10,075 nt of DNA from assembly GCA_900753165.1 (NCBI GenBank), contig CAADYC010000065.1, positions 1 to 10,075 on the forward strand. The letters are read 5' to 3'. The stretch is from Clostridia bacterium (GTDB lineage: Bacteria; Bacillota; Clostridia; TANB77; CAG-508). Under the pieces are notes generated by a model. It had not been told where the DNA came from and did not search any database. It was given only the letters and a program-made list of their open reading frames with translations. How positions within the stretch are numbered: position 1 is the stretch's first letter; each line of letters begins with the position of its first letter. The translations under genes were made by a program, and so were the position numbers. This document shows, one piece after another, positions 1-7,192 of the stretch.

Positions 1-25
1 TATGTATAAAAATACAAAAGAAAGT

Positions 26-573
26 GAGGAAATATTATGTTCGAAAAATTCTTAAAAAGATCAAGTTGGACGGATATCGTAATCTCAATAATATTCGTAA
101 TATTTGGAGTACTTTTGGTAGCAAGACCAGATGCAACAGTAGGTGCAATATCAGTTATTTTAGGTATAGTATTTATTGCAATGGGTGTTCTAAAATTGAT
201 TGAATATTATACATCAGACACTAAAGAAGATTGGCTATTAACGGTAGCATTAGTTGCTGTAATATTTGGAGTTATAGTTTTATTTGCTTCAGATTCAGTA
301 TTAGCATTCTTTAGAGTAATTCTAGGAATTTGGATTATTGTTACTGGTGTAATGGATTTACAAACAATATTAATATGGAAACAAGTAAAATCTCCATATT
401 GGACAGTATCTTTGATATTTACACTACTTATGATATTAGCTGGTATTATAATTTTAATAAATCAACAAATTTTAATTACAGCACTTGGAGTATTAATAAT
501 TGTTTATGGAATATTAGATATTATTGATAGATTCATATTTATGAAAAAAATAAATGATTATATGAAGGATTAA
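26..573 (+). CDS. DUF308/HdeD-type six-helix membrane protein (CDS 37-573, RBS 26-29)
   Basis: This encodes a 178-residue integral membrane protein of unknown function. The hydropathy pattern shows about six transmembrane helices, roughly at residues 12-29, 36-58, 66-84, 88-108, 120-140 and 144-165. They are arranged as three similar helix pairs with short loops. This repeat pattern, a proline-aspartate after the first helix (RPDATVG) and glycine-rich helices match the DUF308 / HdeD-like family as I know it. Some family members are linked to acid stress, but no biochemical activity is established for proteins like this one. The ATG at 37 has a GAGG ribosome binding site at 26-29, seven bases upstream. 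A short basic N-terminus precedes the first helix and there is no cleavable signal peptide. The gene is followed directly by a strong terminator, so it is the last or only gene of its transcript. Any promoter lies mostly before the window. Family assignment is fairly secure; function is not. Confidence 0.8.
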
Positions 574-584
574 AATATAAAAAC

Positions 585-626
585 AAAAGAAGTCAGTATT
601 AAGCTGACTTCTTTTAACTTTTTGTT
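585..626 (+). terminator. Intrinsic terminator after the DUF308 gene
   Basis: A perfect 12-bp inverted repeat pairs AAAAGAAGTCAG (585-596) with CTGACTTCTTTT (604-615) around a 7-base loop. A T-rich tract follows (up to about 625). It starts 11 bases after the stop codon of the membrane protein gene and separates that gene from miaB. Because the outer stem is A/T on both sides, it could also stop transcription from the opposite strand. Confidence 0.85.
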
Positions 627-648
627 CTTATCAACATAAAATAAAAGC

Positions 649-677
649 TTGCAAAAATAGACAAAATATAATAAAAT
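649..677 (+). promoter_or_regulatory. Probable sigma-A promoter for miaB-mutS
   Basis: TTGCAA at 649-654 is followed after 17 bases by TAAAAT at 672-677, a fair -35/-10 pair. A perfect TATAAT at 667-672 overlaps it but has no good -35 at the right distance. Either hexamer would start transcription only a few bases before the miaB ribosome binding site at 688-693, giving a very short leader. The position between the terminator and miaB supports a promoter here, but the exact hexamers are uncertain in such AT-rich DNA. Confidence 0.45.
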
Positions 678-700
678 ATAGAATATTGGAGGGATTTAAA

Positions 701-2116
701 TTGAAAACAGAAAATGAAGTAAATTTACAAAAAGAATATATAGAAAAAGTAAAAAAAATAAATGAAAATAAAAAACCAAAATATAGTATACTAACAATGG
801 GATGTCAACTAAATGAAAATGACTCAGAAAAACTATGTGGAATGCTAGAAGAAATGGGTTACACAAAAACAGAAAATCAAAAAGATGCAGATTTGGCATT
901 ATTTAATACATGTTGTGTAAGAGAAAACGCAGAAGATAAACTATTTGGAAAATTAGGAGAACTTAAAAAAATCAAAGAAGAACGTGGAACAATTATAGCA
1001 ATTGGTGGATGCATGATGCAAGAAAAACACATCACAGATAAAATAAAAGAAAGCTATCCATATACAGACATAATATTTGGAACACATACACTACATAAAT
1101 TTCCACAAGATTTATATGAAGTTATAGAAAACAAAACTAAACTAGAAGATATATTAGACATAGATGGAAAAGTATATGAAGGACTACCAATAAAGAGAGA
1201 CAGTAGTATAAAAGCATCTGTAACAATAATGAATGGATGTAACAACTTTTGTAGTTATTGTATAGTTCCATATGTTCGTGGAAGAGAAAGAAGTAGAGAA
1301 CCTAGAGCAATAATTGAAGAAGTAAGGGAACTTGCAAAACAAGGATATAAAGAAATTACACTTTTAGGTCAAAATGTAAATTCATATTTAAGAGTAGAAA
1401 GAGAAAAAGGCATAGAATTTGAAGAATATGAAGGTGTAAATTCATTTGCAACATTGCTAAGGGCAGTAAATAAAATAGATGGAATAGAAAGAATCAGATT
1501 TGTATCACCACATCCAAAGGACTTTACAGATGATGTAATTAAAGCAATTGCGGAATGTGATAAAGTATGCAAATTAGTACATTTACCATTACAATCTGGA
1601 AACACAAAAGTGTTAAAAGAAATGAACAGAAAGTATACTAAGGAGCAATATCTAAATTTAGTAGAAAAAATGAAAGCAGGAATACCACACTTAACACTAT
1701 CAACAGATATAATTGTTGGTTTTCCAGGTGAGACAGATGAAGAATTTGAGGATACTTTAGATGTCGTAAAAAAAGTAAAATTTGAACAAGTATATATGTT
1801 TATTTATTCAAGAAGAGTTGGAACACCTGGAAATAGAATGGAAAATCAAGTTCCAGAAGAACAAAAACATATAAGATTTAATAAATTAAAAGCCTTAGTT
1901 GAAAGCCAAATTGCAGAAAATAATCAAAAATATGTTGGAACTACACAAAAAGTTTTAGTTGAAGGTACTAGCAAAAATAATGCTGATATGCTTACTGGTA
2001 GAACTGATAGCAACAAAGTTGTTATTTTTGAAGGTGATAAAAACTTGATTGGAAATATGGTTGAACTTAAAATAGTTTCTGAACATATGTGGTATTTGAA
2101 AGGTGAATTGAAATAA
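701..2116 (+). CDS. miaB: tRNA-2-methylthio-N6-dimethylallyladenosine synthase MiaB
   Basis: MiaB is a cytosolic radical-SAM methylthiotransferase. It adds a methylthio group to isopentenyl-adenosine 37 of tRNAs reading UNN codons. The N-terminal UPF0004 domain carries the three cluster-binding cysteines C35, C71 and C104, with spacings of 36 and 33 as in characterised MiaB. The radical-SAM domain has CxxxCxxC at C180, C184 and C187, in the motif NGCNNFCSYC followed by IVPYVRGRERSR, which is diagnostic for MiaB rather than MtaB or RimO. A TRAM-like RNA-binding domain occupies about the last 65 residues. I place the start at TTG 701 (471 residues) because GGAGGG at 688-693 lies seven bases upstream; an upstream in-frame TTG at 686 overlaps that site. 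The N-terminal extension before the first domain (about 27 residues, lysine-rich) is common in Clostridia. mutS follows after 75 bases. Confidence 0.96.
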   Translation: MKTENEVNLQKEYIEKVKKINENKKPKYSILTMGCQLNENDSEKLCGMLEEMGYTKTENQKDADLALFNTCCVRENAEDKLFGKLGELKKIKEERGTIIAIGGCMMQEKHITDKIKESYPYTDIIFGTHTLHKFPQDLYEVIENKTKLEDILDIDGKVYEGLPIKRDSSIKASVTIMNGCNNFCSYCIVPYVRGRERSREPRAIIEEVRELAKQGYKEITLLGQNVNSYLRVEREKGIEFEEYEGVNSFATLLRAVNKIDGIERIRFVSPHPKDFTDDVIKAIAECDKVCKLVHLPLQSGNTKVLKEMNRKYTKEQYLNLVEKMKAGIPHLTLSTDIIVGFPGETDEEFEDTLDVVKKVKFEQVYMFIYSRRVGTPGNRMENQVPEEQKHIRFNKLKALVESQIAENNQKYVGTTQKVLVEGTSKNNADMLTGRTDSNKVVIFEGDKNLIGNMVELKIVSEHMWYLKGELK

Positions 2117-2137
2117 TAAAAAAATAAAGAGAAGATT

Positions 2138-2164
2138 TGTCAAAAATGGATGATTTTTTTGACA
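2138..2164. repeat. TTGTCAA-type inverted repeat upstream of mutS
   Basis: TGTCAAAAA (2138-2146) and TTTTTGACA (2156-2164) are perfect 9-bp inverted arms with a 9-base loop, 10 bases before the mutS ribosome binding site. There is no T-run after the 3' arm, so it is a poor forward terminator. The arm sequence recurs in the trpS-obg spacer (7111-7160), which suggests an intergenic repeat family rather than a chance hairpin. It might weakly affect mutS expression. Confidence 0.6.
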
Positions 2165-2191
2165 GTAAAGATGAGAAAGGGAGTAATAAAT

Positions 2192-4798
2192 ATGGCAGAA
2201 TTTTCACCAATGATGCAAAGATATCTTGAAACAAAAGAACAATACAAAGACTGTATCCTATTTTACAGACTAGGAGACTTTTACGAAATGTTCTTTGATG
2301 ATGCAGTAACTGCATCAAGAGAACTAGAATTAACACTAACAGGAAAAGACTGTGGACAAGAAGAAAGAGCACCAATGTGCGGAATACCACATCATGCGGC
2401 AGAAATATACATATCAAGATTAATTGCAAAAGGATATAAAGTTGCAATATGTGAGCAATTAGAAGACCCCAAAACTGCAAAAGGAATAGTAAAAAGAGGT
2501 GTTATAAGAGTTGTAACACCAGGAACAGTAGTTGACAGTAACATGCTAGAAGAAAGAAAAAATAATTTCATAATGTCAATTTTTAAATCTGGAATTTATT
2601 TTGGAATTAGTGTATGTGACATTTCAACAGGTGAATTTTATTCTGCAGAAATAAAGGACAATCAAAACTTTCCATTAGTTCTAGACGAAATTGCAAGATA
2701 TATGCCATCAGAACTTGTTATAAATAGTATGATGTCAGATTGTCAAGAAGAAATGGACAAGATAAAAGAAAGATTTGATTCATATATCACAAGATTTAAT
2801 GATAAATTTTTCACAGATGATGCAGAGAAAATAAGATATAGATTTAATTTTGTTGATAGTAACCAAAAAGAAATAGCAAACATTGCAGATAAAACATTAG
2901 CAGTTTGCTCAATAAATGCTTTAATTGAATATATTGAACAAACTCAAATGACTACACTTGACCACATCAACAAGATAACAGTTTATAATATTTCAAAATA
3001 TATGTCACTTGATATCAATGCAAGAAGAAACCTTGAAATAACTGAAAAAATGAGAGATAAATCTAAAAAGGGAACACTTTTATGGGTGCTTGATAAAACA
3101 TCAACTTCAATGGGTGGAAGAGCTTTAAGGAGATGGCTTAATGACCCACTTATAGATACAACAGAAATTAACAGAAGACTAGAGTCTGTAAAAGAATTGA
3201 AAGATGATGTTATTTTAAGAGGAGATGTTATAGAAAATCTTAAAAAAGTATATGACATTGAACGTCTTGCAGGTAAAATGGCTTATGGTAATGCAAATGC
3301 AAGAGATATGATAACATTGAAAAATTCATTATCAAAATTGCCAGACTTGAAAAAAGTGTTAGCAAATGTTAATTCTCCTATGCTTAAAGATTTATATGAA
3401 AACTTAGATGAATTACAAGACATCTATGAACTTGTTGATAAATCAATAGTAGAAGACCCACCAATGACAGTAAAAGACGGTGGAATTATCAAGCTTGGAT
3501 ATGACGAAGAAATTGATAAGTTGAAGACTGCTACAACAGAGGGGAAAAATTGGATAATTCAACTAGAGGCAGAAGAAAGAGAAAAAACAGGGATTAAAAA
3601 TTTAAAAGTTGGATTTAATAAAGTATTTGGGTATTTTATAGAAGTTACAAAATCATATTTAGACCAAGTTCCAGAAAGATTTGTTAGAAAACAAACATTA
3701 ACAAATGCAGAAAGATTTATAACAGAAGACTTGAAAAACCTAGAAAATCAAATACTTGGATCAGAAGAAAAAGTTGTAAACTTAGAATATAACGCATTTG
3801 TACAAATAAGAGATGAAATTGCTAAAAATGTTAAAAGACTACAAAAATCAGCAAACATTGTATCAACATTAGATGTACTTACATCATTTGCAACAGTTGC
3901 AGAAGATTTGAATTATTGTATGCCAGAAGTAGACGATTCAGGAATTTTAGACATTAAAGGTGGAAGACACCCTGTAATAGATAAAATGCTTGGAACAGGT
4001 GTATTTATTGAAAATGATACATATCTTGATAAAAAAGAAAATAGATTATCAATTATAACAGGACCTAACATGGCCGGTAAATCTACATATATGAGACAAG
4101 TTGCATTAATCACATTAATGGCACAAGTAGGCTCATTTGTACCAGCTTCAGAAGCACACATAGGCGTTGTAGATAAAATATTTACAAGGGTTGGAGCATC
4201 AGACGACTTGAGTATGGGACAAAGTACATTTATGGTAGAAATGATGGAAGTTGCAACAATTCTTAAAGAAGCAACAGCAAATAGTTTAGTAATATTAGAC
4301 GAAATAGGAAGAGGAACATCAACATATGACGGATTATCAATTGCTTGGGCAGTTGCAGAATATATTGCAGATAAAGAAAAATGCGGAGCAAAAACATTAT
4401 TTGCGACACATTACCATGAATTAACAGAACTAGAAGAAAAACTAGAAGGTGTAAAAAATTACAACATTGCAGTTAAAGAAAAAGGAGAAGATATTATCTT
4501 TTTAAGAAAAATTATACCAGGTGGAACAGACGAAAGTTATGGAATCCATGTTGCGCGTTTAGCAGGTGTGCCAAAGGCTGTAACACAAAAGGCTGATGAA
4601 ATTTTAAGAGGCTTAGAAAAAAAGAATATCTTAACTGGTAAAAAACAGGAAAGTAAGAAGGCTGTTGAGGGACAATTTGATATGTTTAATTATAAGTTGG
4701 CAGAAATTGCTCACGAGATAGATAAGGTTAATTTGAATGAGTTGACACCAATTGATGCTTTGAATACTTTGGTTAGAATAAAAGAAAAAATGAAATAA
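2192..4798 (+). CDS. mutS: DNA mismatch repair protein MutS
   Basis: MutS dimers scan DNA for mispairs and, on ATP binding, recruit MutL to start mismatch repair. The protein is 868 residues, the usual MutS1 length. Domain I holds the mismatch-stacking Phe-x-Glu motif as F30-Y31-E32 in GDFYEMF. The C-terminal ABC ATPase has Walker A GPNMAGKST (624-632), the signature region around DDLSMGQSTF, Walker B LVILDEIGRGT with D703/E704, and the switch histidine in ATHYHEL at H740. Near the C-terminus QFDMF (828-832) resembles a beta-clamp binding pentapeptide, and the final helices (TPIDALNTLVRIKEK) match the family's tetramer/dimer region. The start chosen is ATG 2192, preceded by AAAGGGAG at 2176-2183; an in-frame ATG at 2150 lies within a repeat and lacks a binding site. 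The gene probably shares the miaB transcript. No mutL follows. The stop codon is inside the terminator stem. Confidence 0.97.
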   Translation: MAEFSPMMQRYLETKEQYKDCILFYRLGDFYEMFFDDAVTASRELELTLTGKDCGQEERAPMCGIPHHAAEIYISRLIAKGYKVAICEQLEDPKTAKGIVKRGVIRVVTPGTVVDSNMLEERKNNFIMSIFKSGIYFGISVCDISTGEFYSAEIKDNQNFPLVLDEIARYMPSELVINSMMSDCQEEMDKIKERFDSYITRFNDKFFTDDAEKIRYRFNFVDSNQKEIANIADKTLAVCSINALIEYIEQTQMTTLDHINKITVYNISKYMSLDINARRNLEITEKMRDKSKKGTLLWVLDKTSTSMGGRALRRWLNDPLIDTTEINRRLESVKELKDDVILRGDVIENLKKVYDIERLAGKMAYGNANARDMITLKNSLSKLPDLKKVLANVNSPMLKDLYENLDELQDIYELVDKSIVEDPPMTVKDGGIIKLGYDEEIDKLKTATTEGKNWIIQLEAEEREKTGIKNLKVGFNKVFGYFIEVTKSYLDQVPERFVRKQTLTNAERFITEDLKNLENQILGSEEKVVNLEYNAFVQIRDEIAKNVKRLQKSANIVSTLDVLTSFATVAEDLNYCMPEVDDSGILDIKGGRHPVIDKMLGTGVFIENDTYLDKKENRLSIITGPNMAGKSTYMRQVALITLMAQVGSFVPASEAHIGVVDKIFTRVGASDDLSMGQSTFMVEMMEVATILKEATANSLVILDEIGRGTSTYDGLSIAWAVAEYIADKEKCGAKTLFATHYHELTELEEKLEGVKNYNIAVKEKGEDIIFLRKIIPGGTDESYGIHVARLAGVPKAVTQKADEILRGLEKKNILTGKKQESKKAVEGQFDMFNYKLAEIAHEIDKVNLNELTPIDALNTLVRIKEKMK

Positions 4799-4843
4799 AA
4801 TTAGGGATTGGGGGACGGGTCTCCAATCCCTAATTTTATTTCA
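4791..4843. terminator. Bidirectional terminator shared by mutS and dapA
   Basis: A perfect 21-bp inverted repeat (4791-4811 with 4823-4843) can be extended to about 24 bp with two G-U pairs, leaving the loop ACGGG. Core arms are TTAGGGATTGG and CCAATCCCTAA; the outer arms are AAAATT-rich, giving a T-run on either strand. The outer arms include the last codons and TAA stops of both convergent genes, which each end TGAAATAA. This one hairpin can therefore end both transcripts. The apex GGGGACGGGTCTC resembles REP-like intergenic repeats I recall from clostridial genomes. Confidence 0.9.
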
Positions 4844-5679
4844 AAGGTAACCTAGTACTGCCAAAATCAAAACCCATTTTATTCAAAGTAGCTTTAACAG
4901 GAATAGGATTAACTTTTGCAAACAAATCATTTATCAAAGGAATACTTTCTAATTGCATATTTCTAGCTTTTTCAACATCTCCATTAAAAAAATTCCAAAT
5001 CATATCATGTGTGAATTTTGGTTTAATATTTGACAAAACTGAGATAACGCCTAATCCCCCCAAAGAACAAATAGGAATTGATTGGTCATCATTACCAGAA
5101 TACATATGCAAATTATCCCCGCACAAATGAGCAATTTCTGCAACTTGTGAAATATTTCCGGCTTGCTTCTTTTATAGCAACAATATTATCAATTTTTGAA
5201 AGTTCTAAACAGGTTTCTGGTTCAATATTCATTCCAGTTCTACTAGGAACATTATATAAAACAATAGGAGTATTAATATTTTCAGCAATGGTTTTATAGT
5301 GTGCAATTAACCCTTTTTGAGTCGTTTTATTATAATATGGAGTAACAACTAAAACACCATCAACACCTAAAGATTCAGCAATCTTTGACATCTCAATTGC
5401 TTCTTTTGTATTATTTGAACCAGTTCCAGCAATTATAGGTATTTTTCGTGTAGAAGTTTTATTTTTATGTGCGACTTCAACAGCACATTTTATAACATCG
5501 ATTTTTTCATCTTTAGTCATAGTGGCACTTTCACCTGTTGTACCACAAACAATTAAAGCGTCAATATCATTATCAATTTGAAATTGTAAAAATCTTTCAA
5601 ATTCTTTTAAGTTTACACCATTTTCATCAAACGGAGTTGGTACTGCAGAACCTGCACCTTTAAATAAAATTTTTTTCAT
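4836..5679 (-). pseudogene. dapA: 4-hydroxy-tetrahydrodipicolinate synthase DapA, frameshifted
   Basis: DapA condenses pyruvate with aspartate semialdehyde, the first committed step to lysine and diaminopimelate. Reading from ATG 5679 (AAAGGA binding site about ten bases upstream), the first 173 codons contain every expected active-site residue: T47-T48 in CGTTGES, Y142 and R147 in YNVPSRTG, and the Schiff-base lysine K170 in VAIKEAS. One extra base (C on the minus strand, position 5160 or 5161, in AGC-C-GGA) then breaks the frame, and translation would stop at 5113. After the extra base the family sequence resumes (GNISQVAEIAHLCGDNLHMY) and continues to a normal end. Without the extra base the product would be 280 residues, slightly short of the usual 290 or so. 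No other damage is visible, so this is either a fresh mutation or a sequencing or assembly error. The truncated product would lack much of the barrel and the C-terminal helices, and is unlikely to be active. Confidence 0.9.
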
Positions 5680-5726
5680 AAAATCATTTTCCTTTCATTT
5701 TTTTACAATTCACAGTTTATAAATTA

Positions 5727-5755
5727 TTTAAAATGAAATTAATGCTTAATTTCAA
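5727..5755 (-). promoter_or_regulatory. Candidate dapA promoter with an overlapping palindrome
   Basis: On the minus strand TTGAAA (5755-5750) is followed after 17 bases by TTTAAA (5732-5727), a moderate promoter that would start about 40 bases before the dapA ATG. A perfect 9-bp inverted repeat, TGAAATTAA-TGC-TTAATTTCA (5734-5754), fills the spacer and most of the -35. That position suits a repressor operator. The promoter call is weak because the DNA is AT-rich; the palindrome itself is certain. Confidence 0.4.
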
Positions 5756-5846
5756 ATATATATTTTGTTATATTGTGAATAGTAACTTCATTTTTGTATA
5801 AATTATATTTTTGAAAACATTTAATGTGTTACAAAAAGTAAAGTAT

Positions 5847-5854
5847 GATATAAT
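5847..5854 (+). promoter_or_regulatory. Extended -10 element upstream of a possible gene remnant
   Basis: TGATATAAT contains a perfect TATAAT (5849-5854) with the TG extension one base upstream. Only a poor -35 (TGTTAC, 5827-5832, 16-base spacer) is present, though extended -10 promoters often need none. It lies about 47 bases before a good GGAGG ribosome binding site at 5901-5905 that now leads to no proper gene. It could add transcripts running into trpS. Confidence 0.35.
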
Positions 5855-5900
5855 ATTAAATATATTAAAAAAAAAATAAAAAAATTACTTTTTACAAATT

Positions 5901-6008
5901 GGAGGTAATATTGTAGATATTGTACATAAATATGGGAACTATTTTAAAAGATATTTTAGAAATTGCATAAAAATTTACGGAAACAGCATATTTTATTTGA
6001 AATTTTGA
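5901..6008 (+). pseudogene. Possible remnant of a lost gene start, or a 32-codon ORF with a rare start
   Basis: A strong GGAGG (5901-5905) precedes an open frame of 32 codons from ATT at 5910 to TGA at 6006. GTA at 5913 has the ideal seven-base spacing and may be a decayed GTG or ATG. The conceptual peptide begins VDIVHKYGNYF, which looks to me like the N-terminus of amino-acid ABC transporter permeases. After that the frame seems lost: another frame reads KDILEIA, which could continue such a protein. No Trp codon is present in the open frame, so it is not a tryptophan attenuator peptide. The interpretation as a decayed permease rests on a short resemblance only. Confidence 0.2.
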
Positions 6009-6025
6009 CCCAAATATGGTATAAT
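5997..6025 (+). promoter_or_regulatory. Strong sigma-A promoter for trpS(-obg-lysS)
   Basis: TTGAAA (5997-6002) and a perfect TATAAT (6020-6025) are separated by exactly 17 bases, and TGG just before the -10 adds the extended TGn element. Transcription should start near 6032, giving a leader of about 68 bases to the chosen trpS ATG. This is the best promoter in the window and probably serves the whole trpS-obg-lysS run. The leader is too short for a T-box and contains none of its conserved sequences; only a weak TGCC-N7-GGCA hairpin (6037-6051) is present. Confidence 0.8.
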
Positions 6026-6099
6026 TTCAACATCAATGCCTAGATTTGGCAGACAAAGTTTTTAAATGATGATGAACAAACGAAGGGATGAAAATAAAG

Positions 6100-7107
6100 A
6101 TGGATAAAAAAAGAGTATTAACAGGAGATAGACCAACAGGCAAATTACACATAGGACACTATTTTGGATCACTAAAAACAAGAGTAGAAATGCAAGACAA
6201 TCCAGAATATGACCCATATATATTAATAGCAGATGTACAAGCACTTACAGATAATTTCAATAACCCAGAAAAAGTAAGAAAAAATGTAAGAGAAGTAGCA
6301 ATGGACTACTTATCAGTAGGAATAGACCCTAAAAAAACAACAATATATATACAATCAATGATACCAGAAACAGCGGAACTAACAGTATTTTACTCAAACT
6401 TGGTAACAATAGCTAGGCTAGAAAGAAACCCAACAGTAAAAACAGAAATAGCACAAAAAAGAGATATCTTTGGAGAAAGTGTAACATATGGATTTTTGGG
6501 TTATCCAGTAAGTCAAGCTGCAGATATAACAACATTTGAAGGTGAACTAGTACCAGTTGGAGAAGATCAATTACCGCTAATAGAACAATGTAGAGAAATA
6601 GTTAGAAAATTCAACAGTATATATGGTGAAGGAGTTTTGAAAGAACCAAAAGCAGTGTTATCAAATTCTAAAAGAATAAAAGGATTAGATGGAAATGAAA
6701 AAATGGGCAAATCATTAGGAAATGCAATTTACTTATCAGATGGTGAAGAAGAAATAACTAAAAAAGTTATGAGTGCAGTAACAGATCCTGCAAGAATAAA
6801 AAAAGATGACCCAGGAAATCCTGATATATGTATGGTTGCATATTATCACAATTTATTTACACCAAAAGAAGACGTAAAAACAGTATGTGAAGAATGTAAA
6901 GCAGGAAAACGTGGTTGTGTAGCATGTAAAAAACAACTTGCAAAAAATATAATTGAAGAATTAAGACCAATTAGAGAAAAAAGAGCGTATTACGAAGCAC
7001 ATCCAGAAGAAGTTGACAAAATTTTAATGGAAGGTACTGAAAAAGCAAGAACTGTAGCAAAAGAAACAATGAAAAAAGTAAAAAAAGCAATGATGCTAGA
7101 TTATTAA
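6100..7107 (+). CDS. trpS: Tryptophanyl-tRNA synthetase, with probable [4Fe-4S] cysteine motif
   Basis: This class I synthetase charges tRNA-Trp with tryptophan in the cytosol. It is 335 residues, normal for bacterial TrpRS. The Rossmann fold opens with GDRPTGKLHIGHYFGS, placing the HIGH motif at residues 17-20; the KMSKS loop is KMGKS at 201-205. Cysteines C244, C266, C273 and C276 are spaced C-x21-C-x6-C-x2-C, with an additional C263. From memory, Thermotoga maritima TrpRS binds a [4Fe-4S] cluster through C-x22-C-x6-C-x2-C in the same region, near the anticodon-binding part, so a cluster is likely here too. I chose ATG 6100: AAGGG at 6083-6087 touches the alternative ATG at 6088 with no spacing, although 12 bases to ATG 6100 is long. 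It is the first gene of a likely trpS-obg-lysS operon. Confidence 0.95.
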   Translation: MDKKRVLTGDRPTGKLHIGHYFGSLKTRVEMQDNPEYDPYILIADVQALTDNFNNPEKVRKNVREVAMDYLSVGIDPKKTTIYIQSMIPETAELTVFYSNLVTIARLERNPTVKTEIAQKRDIFGESVTYGFLGYPVSQAADITTFEGELVPVGEDQLPLIEQCREIVRKFNSIYGEGVLKEPKAVLSNSKRIKGLDGNEKMGKSLGNAIYLSDGEEEITKKVMSAVTDPARIKKDDPGNPDICMVAYYHNLFTPKEDVKTVCEECKAGKRGCVACKKQLAKNIIEELRPIREKRAYYEAHPEEVDKILMEGTEKARTVAKETMKKVKKAMMLDY

Positions 7108-7110
7108 AAC

Positions 7111-7160
7111 TTGTCAATAGGGATACCTATTTTTGACAACCTAAATTTATTTGTCAATAG
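7111..7160. repeat. TTGTCAATAG repeat cluster between trpS and obg
   Basis: TTGTCAATAGG (7111-7121) faces CCTATTTTTGACAA (7126-7139) as an inverted repeat with a 4-base loop GATA and a 3-base T bulge. A direct copy of TTGTCAATAG follows at 7151-7160. The 3' arm has five Ts but no terminal T-run, so it is at best a weak terminator or a processing site, starting 3 bases after the trpS stop. The arms match the repeat before mutS and resemble clostridial REP-like elements. Confidence 0.65.
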
Positions 7161-7192
7161 AATTTTATATTGATAAACGAAGGGAGAAATAA

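Noticed and set aside
2067..2480. A minus-strand open frame of 137 codons over the miaB-mutS junction
   Set aside because: It is hydrophobic, low-complexity and antisense to two conserved genes; the composition is what A-rich coding strands give on the reverse strand.
5150..5170. Programmed ribosomal frameshifting in dapA
   Set aside because: No slippery heptamer, stop codon at the shift site, internal Shine-Dalgarno or downstream structure is evident, and DapA is not known to use frameshifting; mutation or error is simpler.
5078..5299. A plus-strand open frame of 73 codons across the dapA frameshift region
   Set aside because: It lies antisense to well-conserved DapA sequence, has no ribosome binding site and resembles no protein; it is a shadow of dapA.
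5861..5887. A long A-rich run that could be an origin or a regulatory tract
   Set aside because: It is simple low-complexity AT-rich spacer; no DnaA boxes or repeated units are present.
5680..6099. A T-box or riboswitch before trpS
   Set aside because: No T-box sequence, specifier loop or antiterminator is seen, no terminator hairpin precedes trpS, and the leader from the best promoter is only about 68 bases.
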